Positions 15,799 to 24,874 of a stretch of DNA of 64,000 nt are shown here, piece after piece. Every line of letters starts with the position of its first letter. The first letter of the stretch is position 1. The position numbers and the translations under genes were made by a program. The DNA is from G963663315 sp963663315 (GTDB taxonomy: Bacteria > Pseudomonadota > Gammaproteobacteria > Arenicellales > Poriferihabitantaceae), in the NCBI GenBank assembly GCA_963663315.1, contig OY760176.1:1860001-1924000 (forward strand). Reading direction: 5' to 3'. Below the pieces are notes generated by a model. The model worked only from the letters and a program-made list of their open reading frames with translations, did no database searches and was not told the origin of the DNA.

Positions 15799-18209
15799 CC
15801 CTGCACCCGTAAATTGTCAGGGTCGTACTGAACTGGATCAATCACGCGTGCAGGGTAATTCTCCCCGAGAATTCCGATTTGCAGCTCCGCCCCTGTTTTT
15901 GCCTCGTCCGGATCGATAAAGGCAAAGGCAATGTTCCTGTTTATCCGATGGCCAAATCCCGATGAAGTCACGGATCCAACCTGTTGTCCCTGTGCAAATA
16001 CCGCAGCACCGCTGTGCGCACAGGCAAAATTGCAGTCCACCGCCATTGAGACCATCCGTTTACGGAGACCACGGTCAATTTGCCTTAACAGCGATTTCTT
16101 GCCGACAAAATATGGTTTGTCCAGTCTCACAAATCTGTCCAGCCCGGTTTCCATCGGATTGTGTTCATAAATCAGATCCGCTTTCCAGTGGAGATAGCCT
16201 TTTTCGACCCTCATCGATTCTGTAGCGTACAGACCGAAGTAGACCAGATTGAAATCCTTACCCGCCTGATCCAGTATTTTCCAGACCAGATAGAGCTGTT
16301 CATTCGGAACATGCAGTTCATAAGACAACTCCCCGGAGAAGCTGACACTCATTGCCAGCACTTGCGCGTGGCCGATAAACATCTGTTTTGCCCGCATCCA
16401 CGGAAAAGCCTGTTCTGACCAGTCAGACCGAGGCGAAACCGATTGCAGCAACTCGCGTGACCCTGGCCCTGCAATCACCAGGGTCGTATGGCTGCCCGCC
16501 ATTTCACAGATACTGACAGAATCAGGCTTGTACCTGTTCAACCAATCCCGGTCGTGCCATTCAGAGGCGGCTGCGGAACCATACCAGTAGTGATCCTGGC
16601 CCAGTCTGGTTATGGTCGCCTCGCCAAGTACGTTGCCTTTTTCGGTCAGCAGATAACAAAGTCTGATCTGGCCGGTGGTTTTCGGCATGGCGCCGCAAAT
16701 CATGGTATCAAGAAAATCTCCGGCGCCATGACCCTTGATCTCATACCGATTGAATCCTGACACCTCCATTATGCCAACGCCTTCAACGATGCCCTTCACT
16801 TCCCTTGCGACAATATCCATGGTAGGCGTAAAACGAAAACTGTGTTGATTGACAAAATCATCATCCGGCTTGAAAAACAATGCACGCTCCCAGCCTGCTA
16901 CTACACCCCACTCGCAATGCATTGCATTGAGAACCGGATACAGCGGGGTGGTACGGGCCAGCCGTGCTGCCGGGCGGTGTTCATGCGGAAGATGGTAGTG
17001 AAACTCATTTCTGTAATCCTCGACCGCCTTCAGACAGGTATGCTCGGTATTGGCGTACCGGGTGAATCTGCGAGGATCAAGATACCATGCATCCCATTCA
17101 CACTCTCCATGCACCATCAACTCTGCCAGAATCTTGCCATGCCCTCCTCCTTCTCCGATTCCTGCCCGCAATCCGAGACAGGCAAAGGCATTCGGTATGC
17201 CGGGAATCGGTCCGACCAGCGGTGCGCCATCAATCGTATAGGTGATCGGACCGTTGACCACAGTATGTATTCCTGTTTGGAGAAGACAGGGCAGACGCGC
17301 AAAGATACCTTCCATATTATCAAGACAGCGGTCCAGATCAGACGGGCACAGCGACATGGTAAAATCGGGGCTGATACCTTCCATACCAAAGGTTTTGCAA
17401 TCCTGTTCATAAACACCCACCAGCAGGCCTGTCTTTTCCTGACGCGAATAGAAATCATCACCGGGGTCACGAATGATGGGGACACGAAAATCCAGTTGCT
17501 CGATTTCATGGATGGGTTCAGTCAGCAAATACATGTGTTCCATTGAAGTCACCGGATGACTCACGCCAAGCATGCGCCCGACTTCATTCACCCGGTAGCC
17601 GGTGGCGTTTACGATCATCTCACATGTGATATCACCATTTCGGGTATGGACAATAAACTCGCCTCCCGGCTTGCGGTTGACCTGTTCGACCGGATTGAAA
17701 CGCTGCACTTCGGCGCCTGCCTTGCGTGCCTGACGGGTTAATGCAGAGCAAAGCTGTGCAGGGTCGATATCTCCGTCGAGCGGGTCCCACCATGCCCCGA
17801 GCAATCCTTGCGTGTTCAGTAATGGATGTCTTCTGCCCGCCTCGATGGCATCGATAAATTCCATTTCCACCCCCACGCCGCGTGCAACCGAAACGTAATG
17901 TCTGTAGATATCGACATGATCCGGTTGGTGGGCAAGCCGCATGCCTCCGGTAATATGGTAGTTGATCGGAAAGTCCTTGTCCGCCGACAATTGCCGATAC
18001 AGATTGATGCTGTATCGCTTCAGCGCGAACATGGTCTGGTTGACGCCAAACTGGGTAACCTGGGCCGCAGCATGCCAGGTCGAACCGGAAGTCAGTTCAT
18101 CCCGCTCAACCAGGATGACATCTGCCCAGCCCTCCCTGGTCAGATGATACAGCGTTGAACAGCCCGCAATGCCACCGCCAATAACCACCACACGAGCGTT
18201 ATTTCTCAT
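15795..18209 (-). CDS. Dimethylglycine/sarcosine dehydrogenase-like FAD oxidoreductase with GcvT domain
   Basis: The 804-residue flavoprotein starts with a dinucleotide fold (VVVIGGGIAGCSTLYHL) and has SGSTWHAAAQVTQFG near residue 42, where dimethylglycine dehydrogenases carry the histidine that binds FAD covalently. The DAO-type oxidase domain spans about 1-385; the C-terminal half is the GcvT/aminomethyltransferase fold that binds tetrahydrofolate (for example FSGELSYELHVP). Such enzymes oxidatively demethylate dimethylglycine, sarcosine or related amines and pass the one-carbon unit to folate. It overlaps the MttB-family gene and follows the broken acyl-CoA synthetase, so the cluster points to stepwise demethylation of a quaternary amine. 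Confidence 0.9.
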   Translation of the reverse strand: MRNNARVVVIGGGIAGCSTLYHLTREGWADVILVERDELTSGSTWHAAAQVTQFGVNQTMFALKRYSINLYRQLSADKDFPINYHITGGMRLAHQPDHVDIYRHYVSVARGVGVEMEFIDAIEAGRRHPLLNTQGLLGAWWDPLDGDIDPAQLCSALTRQARKAGAEVQRFNPVEQVNRKPGGEFIVHTRNGDITCEMIVNATGYRVNEVGRMLGVSHPVTSMEHMYLLTEPIHEIEQLDFRVPIIRDPGDDFYSRQEKTGLLVGVYEQDCKTFGMEGISPDFTMSLCPSDLDRCLDNMEGIFARLPCLLQTGIHTVVNGPITYTIDGAPLVGPIPGIPNAFACLGLRAGIGEGGGHGKILAELMVHGECEWDAWYLDPRRFTRYANTEHTCLKAVEDYRNEFHYHLPHEHRPAARLARTTPLYPVLNAMHCEWGVVAGWERALFFKPDDDFVNQHSFRFTPTMDIVAREVKGIVEGVGIMEVSGFNRYEIKGHGAGDFLDTMICGAMPKTTGQIRLCYLLTEKGNVLGEATITRLGQDHYWYGSAAASEWHDRDWLNRYKPDSVSICEMAGSHTTLVIAGPGSRELLQSVSPRSDWSEQAFPWMRAKQMFIGHAQVLAMSVSFSGELSYELHVPNEQLYLVWKILDQAGKDFNLVYFGLYATESMRVEKGYLHWKADLIYEHNPMETGLDRFVRLDKPYFVGKKSLLRQIDRGLRKRMVSMAVDCNFACAHSGAAVFAQGQQVGSVTSSGFGHRINRNIAFAFIDPDEAKTGAELQIGILGENYPARVIDPVQYDPDNLRVQG

Positions 18210-18212
18210 AGT

Positions 18213-18871
18213 TCACCGCTTCATCCTGATCAGGGCATCTGCAACGATCGCACCCTCGGGCAGAACCATCAGGGGATTCACATCCATTTCGACCAGATCG
18301 CCAGAGTTCGATTCTGCAAATTCCGCTATTTTTATGATCGTGTCTACCAGTTTGTCGATGTCACAATGCGCACGCCCCCGGTATCCGCATAATAGCGGAT
18401 GGCACTTGAGCCGGGACAGGGCCTGTATCACAGTGCCAGCATCGGTCGGCAATAATACGGTTTGCGAATCCTTGTACAGTTCGACCCAACCAGCGCCATA
18501 TTTCCCGCGGCCTGTATCAGTTCCTGCTCGGATTTCCTGCCGACTGATCCGGTTTCCCCATAGCCTGCTGTAAAGCAAACCACACCACCTGCACCGATTC
18601 CATTCAAATCCGCCACAGTCTGCAAGGCAGCTTCTCTCGGCGTGGCCAGAAAAACCGCATCGGGTACCTGCGGCAAGTCCTGCACCGTCGGGTAGCAGGG
18701 CTGTCCCCCCATTTCACTGCGTTTCGGATTCACTCCCGATACCGTCCCCTTGAATCGTCTGGCACACTGCCGGGCCGCATAATCCGCATCCTGGCCACCG
18801 ATAAAGGCAATATGTCTGGGCGCCAGCAATCGTTTCAGGTTTTCGATACGCTGCAATTCGCTGTTTGACAT
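18213..18871 (-). pseudogene. Remnant of ADP-forming acyl-CoA synthetase with internal deletion
   Basis: Two fragments of one gene lie in different frames. The 5' part (18871 to about 18475) encodes the CoA-binding N terminus: LAPRHIAFIGG, GVNPKRSEMGGQPCYP, DAVFLATPREAA, ending ALVGSNC. The 3' part (about 18500 to 18213) encodes the C-terminal end of the ATP-grasp region: WVELYKDSQTVLL, HPLLCGYRGRAHCDID, EMDVNPLMVLPEGAIVADALIRM. Normal family members have roughly 700 residues, so about 500 codons are missing between them. The fused sequence GGGTCGAACTGTAC can be read as the GPNCY motif of the N part or the WVELY motif of the C part, which suggests a deletion between short similar sequences. 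The gene cannot encode an active enzyme. Confidence 0.85.
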
Positions 18872-18880
18872 AAAACCTGA

Positions 18881-20047
18881 CTACCCGCCGTACTCCCTTA
18901 ACAACGTACGGGAAATAATATGTCTCTGGATTTCTGAAGTGCCATCCCAGATGCGATCCAGACGTGCATCACGCCATATCCTCTCGATCGGGAGTTCTTC
19001 CATCAGCCCCATACCTCCATAAATCTGAATGGTATTGTCTGCGGCTCGCCCTACCGCTTCCGAGGCAAACAGCTTTGCCATCGCAGCATCCACATTACGC
19101 ATCACACCCCGGTCAGACTTGTCCGCAGCATCCATCACCAACAGGTCGGCGGCTTTCAGATCAACCATCATGTCCGCAAGTTTGAATGATGTCCCCTGAA
19201 ATTTTCCGATTGATTGACCGAACTGTTTCCTCTGGACCGCCCAGCTTGCCGCAAGGTCAATCAAACGCTCCATTTTGCCGCAGGCGGCCGCAGCGACCCA
19301 TACCCGCCCCATCCTTAACCACTCATCTGCCAGTTCCAGCCCCTTGTGCTCCTCACCCAGAATCTTGCTTTCATCTACCCGGCAATGGTCAAATGTCAAC
19401 TGCCAGGTATGATAAGCGCGTTGTGCCGCACATCGCGGCCCCCGTTCGATGGCAAATCCCGGTATGCCTGCGTCGACCAGAAATCCGGTCACCAGTTTGC
19501 GTTCTCCGCGAGCGCTCCGGGTCACGCCGGTTTGTGCAAACAGAATGGCGAAATCCGGTTTCACCGGGCTGCTGATGAAGTGCTTGCTGCCGTTGATCAC
19601 AAATTCACTGCCAACCCGCTTCGCCCTGGTTTGCATCGACATGATATCAGAACCGGCGCCGGGTTCAGTCAGCGCAAAAACCTCTTTCTTCTCCCCGGTC
19701 ACACAGGGCTTGAGATATTCGTCGATCTGTTCGTCCCGGCAACACATCAATATCTCGGACGGACGATGCATGTAGCCATGCAACCCGTAAATTGTCTTTC
19801 CCAGTTCTCTTTCAAACAGCGCCAGAGATTTGTAATCCAGCCCCCCTCCGCCAATTGATTCCGGCAGATTCGGGGCATAAAAGCCCATCTCGATCGCCTT
19901 TTGTTTTATATGGGAACCCAGCGCTTCGGGGACTTCACCGGTCCGGTCAACCTCTGCTTCATGGGGTTCGAGCTCCTTTTCCCGGAAAGCACGAACCGAG
20001 TCTACCAGCAGCAGTTGTTCTTCTGTCAGAGGATAGTCCATGGTCAT
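18881..20047 (-). CDS. Acyl-CoA dehydrogenase
   Basis: This 388-residue flavoenzyme has an intact acyl-CoA dehydrogenase fold. The signature ALTEPGAGSDIMSM is at about 130-143, RVWVAAAACGKMERLIDLA at about 250, and QIYGGMGLMEELPIERIWRDAR near 335-355. The catalytic base of short- and medium-chain enzymes, Glu in IYEGTSEIQ, is replaced here by Asp (RIWDGTSEIQ). Its neighbours (CaiD-like hydratase, carnitine dehydrogenase) suggest a betaine-linked acyl-CoA such as gamma-butyrobetainyl-CoA as substrate, but this is inference. It is followed nine bases later by the broken acyl-CoA synthetase. Confidence 0.92.
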   Translation of the reverse strand: MTMDYPLTEEQLLLVDSVRAFREKELEPHEAEVDRTGEVPEALGSHIKQKAIEMGFYAPNLPESIGGGGLDYKSLALFERELGKTIYGLHGYMHRPSEILMCCRDEQIDEYLKPCVTGEKKEVFALTEPGAGSDIMSMQTRAKRVGSEFVINGSKHFISSPVKPDFAILFAQTGVTRSARGERKLVTGFLVDAGIPGFAIERGPRCAAQRAYHTWQLTFDHCRVDESKILGEEHKGLELADEWLRMGRVWVAAAACGKMERLIDLAASWAVQRKQFGQSIGKFQGTSFKLADMMVDLKAADLLVMDAADKSDRGVMRNVDAAMAKLFASEAVGRAADNTIQIYGGMGLMEELPIERIWRDARLDRIWDGTSEIQRHIISRTLLREYGG

Positions 20048-20283
20048 GGCCTGAATTTCTTAATGTTTTTCGGAATATCATCAAGTGGGCAAGGCGCCGG
20101 TTTCGCCCGGAATTCGCCCGAGAACAGATTCAAAATCATCCTGTTGTCTCTTATACCGGATTTTAATTGTGATAGGAACACAAGTTGCCGGAGCTGCCCA
20201 ATTCCGCGTAGACTATAATACCTTGCCAGACATGAAGTTCAAGCACTCTCACACAACCCATTCAGGAAATCCAGAAATCGAAA
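20048..20283. promoter_or_regulatory. Divergent promoter region, acyl-CoA dehydrogenase / caiD-like gene
   Basis: This 236-base intergenic stretch separates two divergent catabolic operons and must contain promoters for both. A plus-strand TATAAT at 20215-20220 lies about 65 bases before the caiD-like ATG. No regulator gene lies nearby, so the controlling protein is encoded elsewhere. Confidence 0.4.
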
Positions 20284-21096
20284 ATGACCGGAAATAATCA
20301 GGATATCATCACTGTCGAAAACGGGCAGATTTTTGAAATCACCATCAACCGCCCGAAGGTGAACGCGATAGACACACCGACCAGCCGAAGGATGGGGGAA
20401 GCGTTTGTCTATTTTCGGGATAACCCGGAATTGAAAGTATGCATCATCACTGCAACCGGTGACAAAATCTTCTCTGCCGGCTGGGACCTGAAGGCGCTCG
20501 ACAGCGGCGACATCAGTCTGTCGAACTGGTGGGAAGAGGAAGATGCCGATCTTGGTGGCTTTGCCGGTATCACCGAGATTTGGGATTTGAACAAACCCGT
20601 GATCGCAGCCTTGAATGGATTGACCATTGGCGGAGGTTTTGAAATTGCGCTGGCATGTGATTTGATCATTGCTGCCGAACATGTCGAATTTGCATTGCCC
20701 GAATTACCGCTTGGCATTATTCCCGATGCCGGTGCAATCCAGCGCCTGCCGCGCAGGATTCCATATAATATCGCCCTTGAAATGCTGTATCTTGGCAGAA
20801 GAATGTCGGCTCGCGAAGCGGCGGGTTATGGATTGATCAACAAGATTGTCCCGGTTGATCAGTTGATGTCTGCTGCTCGCGAATGGGCAAACCAATTGAC
20901 TGATTTCGCCCCTCTCGCGTTGCAGTCGGTCAAGGAAGTGCTGCGTGCCATCGACGGCGAAAGTATCCGTAATTCATTTGACAGGATGCACAACGATGAC
21001 TTGCCTGTCTATCGGGAAATGCTGCGCTCAAACGACGCTGGAGAAGGGGTCAAGGCTTTTGTCGAAAAGCGCAAACCTGACTTCAGGGGCAAATAA
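20284..21096 (+). CDS. caiD: Enoyl-CoA hydratase/isomerase, CaiD-like (crotonobetainyl-CoA hydratase)
   Basis: The 270-residue crotonase-fold protein matches CaiD along its length: INRPKVNAIDTPTSRRMGE near the N terminus, IFSAGWDLKAL (about residue 60), FAGITEIWDLNKPVIAALNG (about 90-110), GGGFEIALACDLIIAA with the oxyanion glycines, and ALPELPLGIIPDAG. CaiD hydrates crotonobetainyl-CoA to carnitinyl-CoA. It is followed 20 bases later by a carnitine dehydrogenase gene, which supports the assignment. A related hydratase with another short-chain substrate remains possible. Confidence 0.82.
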   Translation: MTGNNQDIITVENGQIFEITINRPKVNAIDTPTSRRMGEAFVYFRDNPELKVCIITATGDKIFSAGWDLKALDSGDISLSNWWEEEDADLGGFAGITEIWDLNKPVIAALNGLTIGGGFEIALACDLIIAAEHVEFALPELPLGIIPDAGAIQRLPRRIPYNIALEMLYLGRRMSAREAAGYGLINKIVPVDQLMSAAREWANQLTDFAPLALQSVKEVLRAIDGESIRNSFDRMHNDDLPVYREMLRSNDAGEGVKAFVEKRKPDFRGK

Positions 21097-21116
21097 AATT
21101 ACCGACTGGCAAGGCC

Positions 21117-22062
21117 ATGCTGAATCAAAACCCGGACGAAGTTAAAAACATCACCTGTATTGGCGCCGGTCCGATCGGTGGCGGTTGGACCGCCTGGTTC
21201 CTTTCCCGTGGTTACAGGGTGACAACCTGGCTTCATGACGAATCGGAGATTGATGCACTTGACCGTTTGCTTCAGACCGCATGGAGCAGTTTGACTGATC
21301 TCGGCTTGAGTCCGGGGCAAGCATGGATAATTTCAAATCGACGACTTCGCTGGAAGATGCCGTCGCCGAGGCAGAATTCATCCAGGAAAGCATACCTGGA
21401 GCGCTTGAGTTGAAACAGGATCTCTACTGCACCCTGGGTAATATGGTTGACCCTGATGTTGTCATTGCATCAAGCACATCGGGATTGCCAATGACCGATA
21501 TCCAGGCCAGATGCGCCACCCCGGAACGCACCATTGTCGCTCACCCGTTCAATCCGCCTTACTTGCTGCCATTGGTCGAAATGATCGGTGGGAAAAAACC
21601 AGCCCTCGAACGGTCACCTGGAGCGAACAGTTTTATAAAGCGGCCGGGAAGGCCCCTTTGGTGATGAAAAAGGAAGTGCCCGGCTTTATCGCCACCCGAC
21701 TGCAGGAAGCAATCTGGCGCGAAGCGCTTCACATGGTAGCCAACGGTGAAGCTACTGTCGAACAAATCGATCAGGCGGTCGTCAACGGGCCCGGACCGAG
21801 GTGGGCCCTAATGGGGCCTTGCGAGATATTTCATGTGGGCGGAGGTGAAGGCGGCATGGCCTACTGTCTGGATCAATTCGGCCCTGCATTGAAGCTGCCG
21901 TGGAGCCGTCTGGCCGCCCCGGAACTGACCGGGGATCTCAGAAGCCGGATGGTCAACGGCTGTGAAGAAATGTGCGAGGGGGCGGATTTCTCGACACTGA
22001 GTCAGAAAATGAATCAGGGATTGGTGGAAATTGCCAGGATAAAACGTAAATATTCAACCTGA
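21117..22062 (+). pseudogene. L-carnitine dehydrogenase (3-hydroxyacyl-CoA dehydrogenase family), two frameshifts
   Basis: The three frames together give a complete enzyme of about 315 residues. Frame one has the NAD-binding IGAGPIGGGWTAWFLSRGY; frame two has ASTSGLPM-like SSTSGLPMTDIQ and HPFNPPYLLPLVEMIGG; frame three has KEVPGFIATRLQEAIWREAL and the carnitine-dehydrogenase segment GPRWALMGP...GGGEGGM...FGPALKLPW. The frame changes sit in a run of four G (21314-21317) and a run of six A (21593-21598); restoring one base in each repairs the frame. The enzyme would oxidise L-carnitine to 3-dehydrocarnitine. Either the gene is freshly inactivated or the assembly has homopolymer errors. Confidence 0.85.
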
Positions 22063-22069
22063 CAGGTGA

Positions 22070-22099
22070 TTGATTAGTTAAAGATTGCAGGTCTATAAT
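22070..22099 (+). promoter_or_regulatory. Candidate sigma70 promoter of the ABC importer operon
   Basis: TTGATT (22070-22075) and a perfect TATAAT (22094-22099) are separated by 18 bases, about 90 bases before the start of the binding-protein gene. The region begins directly after the broken carnitine dehydrogenase gene. Confidence 0.5.
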
Positions 22100-22187
22100 A
22101 GTAGTCGAAGTATCTCTATCAGATAATGCCACTATCAGGGTTACGCTCTCAGAGGTATATAAATGCAAATTCCCCGAGGTAATGTAC

Positions 22188-23786
22188 ATGAGTGTAGAAA
22201 ACGAAATCAAGAGACTGCAAAAGCAGGTCTCGGATAACCAAATGAGCCGACGTCGCTTTATGCAGGGTGCAATGGCGCTTGGCGTAGGCGCAATCGCAAC
22301 GTCGCTTTACAGTGAGGCCGCCAAAGCCGCCCCAAAAATGGGAGGTATTTATCGAATGGGGCTGGGCGGCGCCAACACCGGGGATTCCATGAACCCGGAC
22401 AACAACAGCGACACCTTCATGATCAACCTGAACCAGGGCACGGTGCGCAACCCTCTGATTGAAGTCAATGCACACGGGCAGCCCGTTCCGGAACTCGCGG
22501 AAACGCTCGAACCTTCTGCCGACGCTTCCGTCTGGCGAGTCAAACTGAAAAAGGGTGTTGAATTCCATAGCGGGAAATCCGTGACCCTGGATGATGTCAT
22601 CGCTTCAATCGAACATCATCGCGGCGAAAATTCCACGTCCGCCGCCAAATCGGTGGCTGAATCGATGGGCGCCCTTTCAAAGGATGGCGACAATTTGGTA
22701 TTTACCCTGGAAAGCGGTAATGCCGACTTCGCCTACCTGCTCAGCGACTATCATATTCTGATTGGCGCGGCTGATGGCATGGGTAAAATTGACTGGGCAT
22801 CCGGCGACGGTACCGGCCCATACAGTCTGATCGAATTTGAACCTGGCGTGCGGGCAACGGCCAAACGTAATCCGAACTACTTCAAGGAAAACGAAGGCAA
22901 TTTTGATGAAGTGCACATCACCGCAATCAACGATACCGCTGCCCGGATGAATTCCATGGTGACCGGGCAGGTTGATGCGATTGCGCGTTGTGACCTCAAG
23001 ACTGCTGACCTGCTTGAGAAAAAGCCCGATGTCGATGTGCTTCAGGTTTCCGCCACCAAGCACTACACTTACCCGATGGATGTGCGGGTTGCGCCGTTCG
23101 ACAATAATGACGTACGCTTGGCGCTGAAATACGGCATGGACCGTGAGGGCTTCGTCAATACTGTGCTTCGCGGATACGGCTCAGTAGGCAACGATCACCC
23201 CATCGCCTCGACCCAGAATTACCATGCGTCCGACCTGCCTCAACGTCAATACGATATTGATAAAGCCAAATGGCATCTGAAACAGGCTGGTTACGATAGC
23301 CTGGATCTGGAACTGTCTGCAGCCGATGCCGCATTTGGCGGCGCCGTGGAAGCCTCGGAGTTGTACGCCGAAGCGCTTCGTCCGGCCGGGATCAATCTGA
23401 CTGTCAAACGGGTATCGCCGGACGGCTATTGGGATAATGTCTGGATGAATGTGCCGTGGTCAGCATGCTACTGGAGCGGTCGCCCGACTGCCGACTGGAT
23501 GTTCACCCTTGGCTACAAGGCCGGCGGTAACTGGACTGACACCTTCTGGAATCATGCCCGTTTTGAAGAGTTGCTGGTCATGGGCCGCGCTGAACTCGAC
23601 GAAGCAAAGCGAAGCGACATATATATTGAAATGCAGACTATCCTCAGTAACGAAGGCGGTGTGGTTGTGCCCTGTTTCACCAACAATGTCGATGCCGCTT
23701 CCACCGCAATTGGCAAACCGGCCAAGCTCGCAGCTAACTGGGAGCTTGATGGCGCCCGAAGCGCTGCGCGCTGGTGGTTCGCATAA
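22188..23786 (+). CDS. ABC transporter substrate-binding protein (peptide/opine family 5) with Tat signal
   Basis: The 532-residue periplasmic binding protein has a twin-arginine export signal, SRRRFMQGAMALGVGAIATS, about 25 residues in. The body is a family 5 extracellular solute-binding domain, with WRVKLKKGVEFHSGKSVTLDDV near residue 120 and GTGPYSLIEFEPG near 205. The ATG at 22188 is preferred because GAGG lies eight bases upstream; the ATG at 22182 is too close to it. It heads an operon with two permeases and a double ATPase. The ligand may be a peptide or a quaternary amine/carnitine derivative, as the adjacent genes suggest. A terminator-like hairpin follows the gene. Confidence 0.9.
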   Translation: MSVENEIKRLQKQVSDNQMSRRRFMQGAMALGVGAIATSLYSEAAKAAPKMGGIYRMGLGGANTGDSMNPDNNSDTFMINLNQGTVRNPLIEVNAHGQPVPELAETLEPSADASVWRVKLKKGVEFHSGKSVTLDDVIASIEHHRGENSTSAAKSVAESMGALSKDGDNLVFTLESGNADFAYLLSDYHILIGAADGMGKIDWASGDGTGPYSLIEFEPGVRATAKRNPNYFKENEGNFDEVHITAINDTAARMNSMVTGQVDAIARCDLKTADLLEKKPDVDVLQVSATKHYTYPMDVRVAPFDNNDVRLALKYGMDREGFVNTVLRGYGSVGNDHPIASTQNYHASDLPQRQYDIDKAKWHLKQAGYDSLDLELSAADAAFGGAVEASELYAEALRPAGINLTVKRVSPDGYWDNVWMNVPWSACYWSGRPTADWMFTLGYKAGGNWTDTFWNHARFEELLVMGRAELDEAKRSDIYIEMQTILSNEGGVVVPCFTNNVDAASTAIGKPAKLAANWELDGARSAARWWFA

Positions 23787-23844
23787 TCTCCACCGATTGT
23801 GTTTACAGCCTGGTTTTACGGTTTAGTAGTGTTGTAAAACGAAA

Positions 23845-23876
23845 AGGCGGTCAGGAATCCCTGATCGCCTTTTTAT
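23845..23876 (+). terminator. Rho-independent terminator or attenuator after the binding-protein gene
   Basis: GGCGGTCAGG and CCTGATCGCC form a ten-pair stem (one G-T pair) with a short AATC loop, followed by TTTTTATTTT. It lies between the binding-protein gene and the permeases, a common way to give the binding protein more mRNA than the membrane components. Confidence 0.8.
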
Positions 23877-23912
23877 TTTCTGTCACACCTTGAGTTCCAG
23901 CTGTCTGCCCGG

Positions 23913-24872
23913 ATGAAAAACCCTTTATTTCGTATGATCGCCAACCGGGTCGGCCTCGGCCTGTTCACCCTGCTGGCGATTTCATTGCTGATTACCGTCG
24001 GCGTGGAATTGCTTTCCGGCGATGTCTGTACCGCGATCATGGGGCAGATGGCTACTCCGGAAACGGTCGCTGCCTGTCATGCGAAACTGAATCTGGATCG
24101 GCCCATGATGGTGCGCTATCTGGAATGGTTATTCAATTTCCTGCAGGGAGATATGGGTAGTTCCCTGGCCAATGATAGAACCGTCCAGGAGTTGATCAGC
24201 GCCAGAATCGGTAACACACTTTATCTCGCCGCGCTATCATCCCTGGTGGCCATCCCTCTGGGCATAATGTTGGGTATTGTGGCTGCGCTTTATCGAAACA
24301 CCGGATTTGATCGCGGTATTTCAGTCACAACCCTGAGCACAATTTCGGTCCCTGATTTTTTCGTGGCCTATATCCTGATGGCCCTGTTCGCGGTCAAGTT
24401 CAACCTGTTCCCGGCTATTTCAAACGTCTCGCCAGACATGGGATTCTGGCAACGGTTTTATGTGTCAGGGCTGCCGGTATTCACCTTGACACTGATCTCT
24501 GTCGCGCACCTGATGCGAATGACACGTGCTTCCATCGTTAACCTGCTGGCAAGCCCGTATATCGAAATGGCGAAACTGAAAGGCATCAAGCCTGCCAGAG
24601 TGATCGTAAAACATGCCCTGCCCAATGCCTGGGCGCCGATTATCCAGGTCGTCGTCCTCAATATCGCATTCATGGTGGTCGGCGTTGTGATCATAGAAGT
24701 GGTATTCGTTTATCCCGGCCTGGGGGCGCTGATGGTTGATTCAGTACAACTTCGAAACATGCCTGTGGTTCGAGCCACCGCAATGATCTTCGCGGCAGCC
24801 TATATCCTGCTGAATCTGTTAGCGGATGTGCTCTCCATCATCGCCAACCCAAGACTGCGGCACAGGAGATAG
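23913..24872 (+). CDS. ABC transporter permease (DppB/OppB family)
   Basis: The 319-residue inner-membrane permease has an N-terminal transmembrane helix (RVGLGLFTLLAISLLITVGVE) and five further helices. The BPD_transp_1 signature EMAKLKGIKPARVIVKHALPNAWAPI, which contacts the ATPase, is at about residues 210-235. It is the first permease of the importer and is followed by the second one with only two bases between them. Confidence 0.93.
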   Translation: MKNPLFRMIANRVGLGLFTLLAISLLITVGVELLSGDVCTAIMGQMATPETVAACHAKLNLDRPMMVRYLEWLFNFLQGDMGSSLANDRTVQELISARIGNTLYLAALSSLVAIPLGIMLGIVAALYRNTGFDRGISVTTLSTISVPDFFVAYILMALFAVKFNLFPAISNVSPDMGFWQRFYVSGLPVFTLTLISVAHLMRMTRASIVNLLASPYIEMAKLKGIKPARVIVKHALPNAWAPIIQVVVLNIAFMVVGVVIIEVVFVYPGLGALMVDSVQLRNMPVVRATAMIFAAAYILLNLLADVLSIIANPRLRHRR

Positions 24873-24874
24873 GG

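Noticed and set aside
16842..17546. Plus-strand frame of 234 residues opposite the flavoprotein gene
   Set aside because: The minus strand has an unbroken 804-residue enzyme with clear motifs.
22125..22187. Cobalamin riboswitch before the importer operon, from a GCCACT word
   Set aside because: The rest of the conserved B12-box pattern is missing and the spacing is too short.
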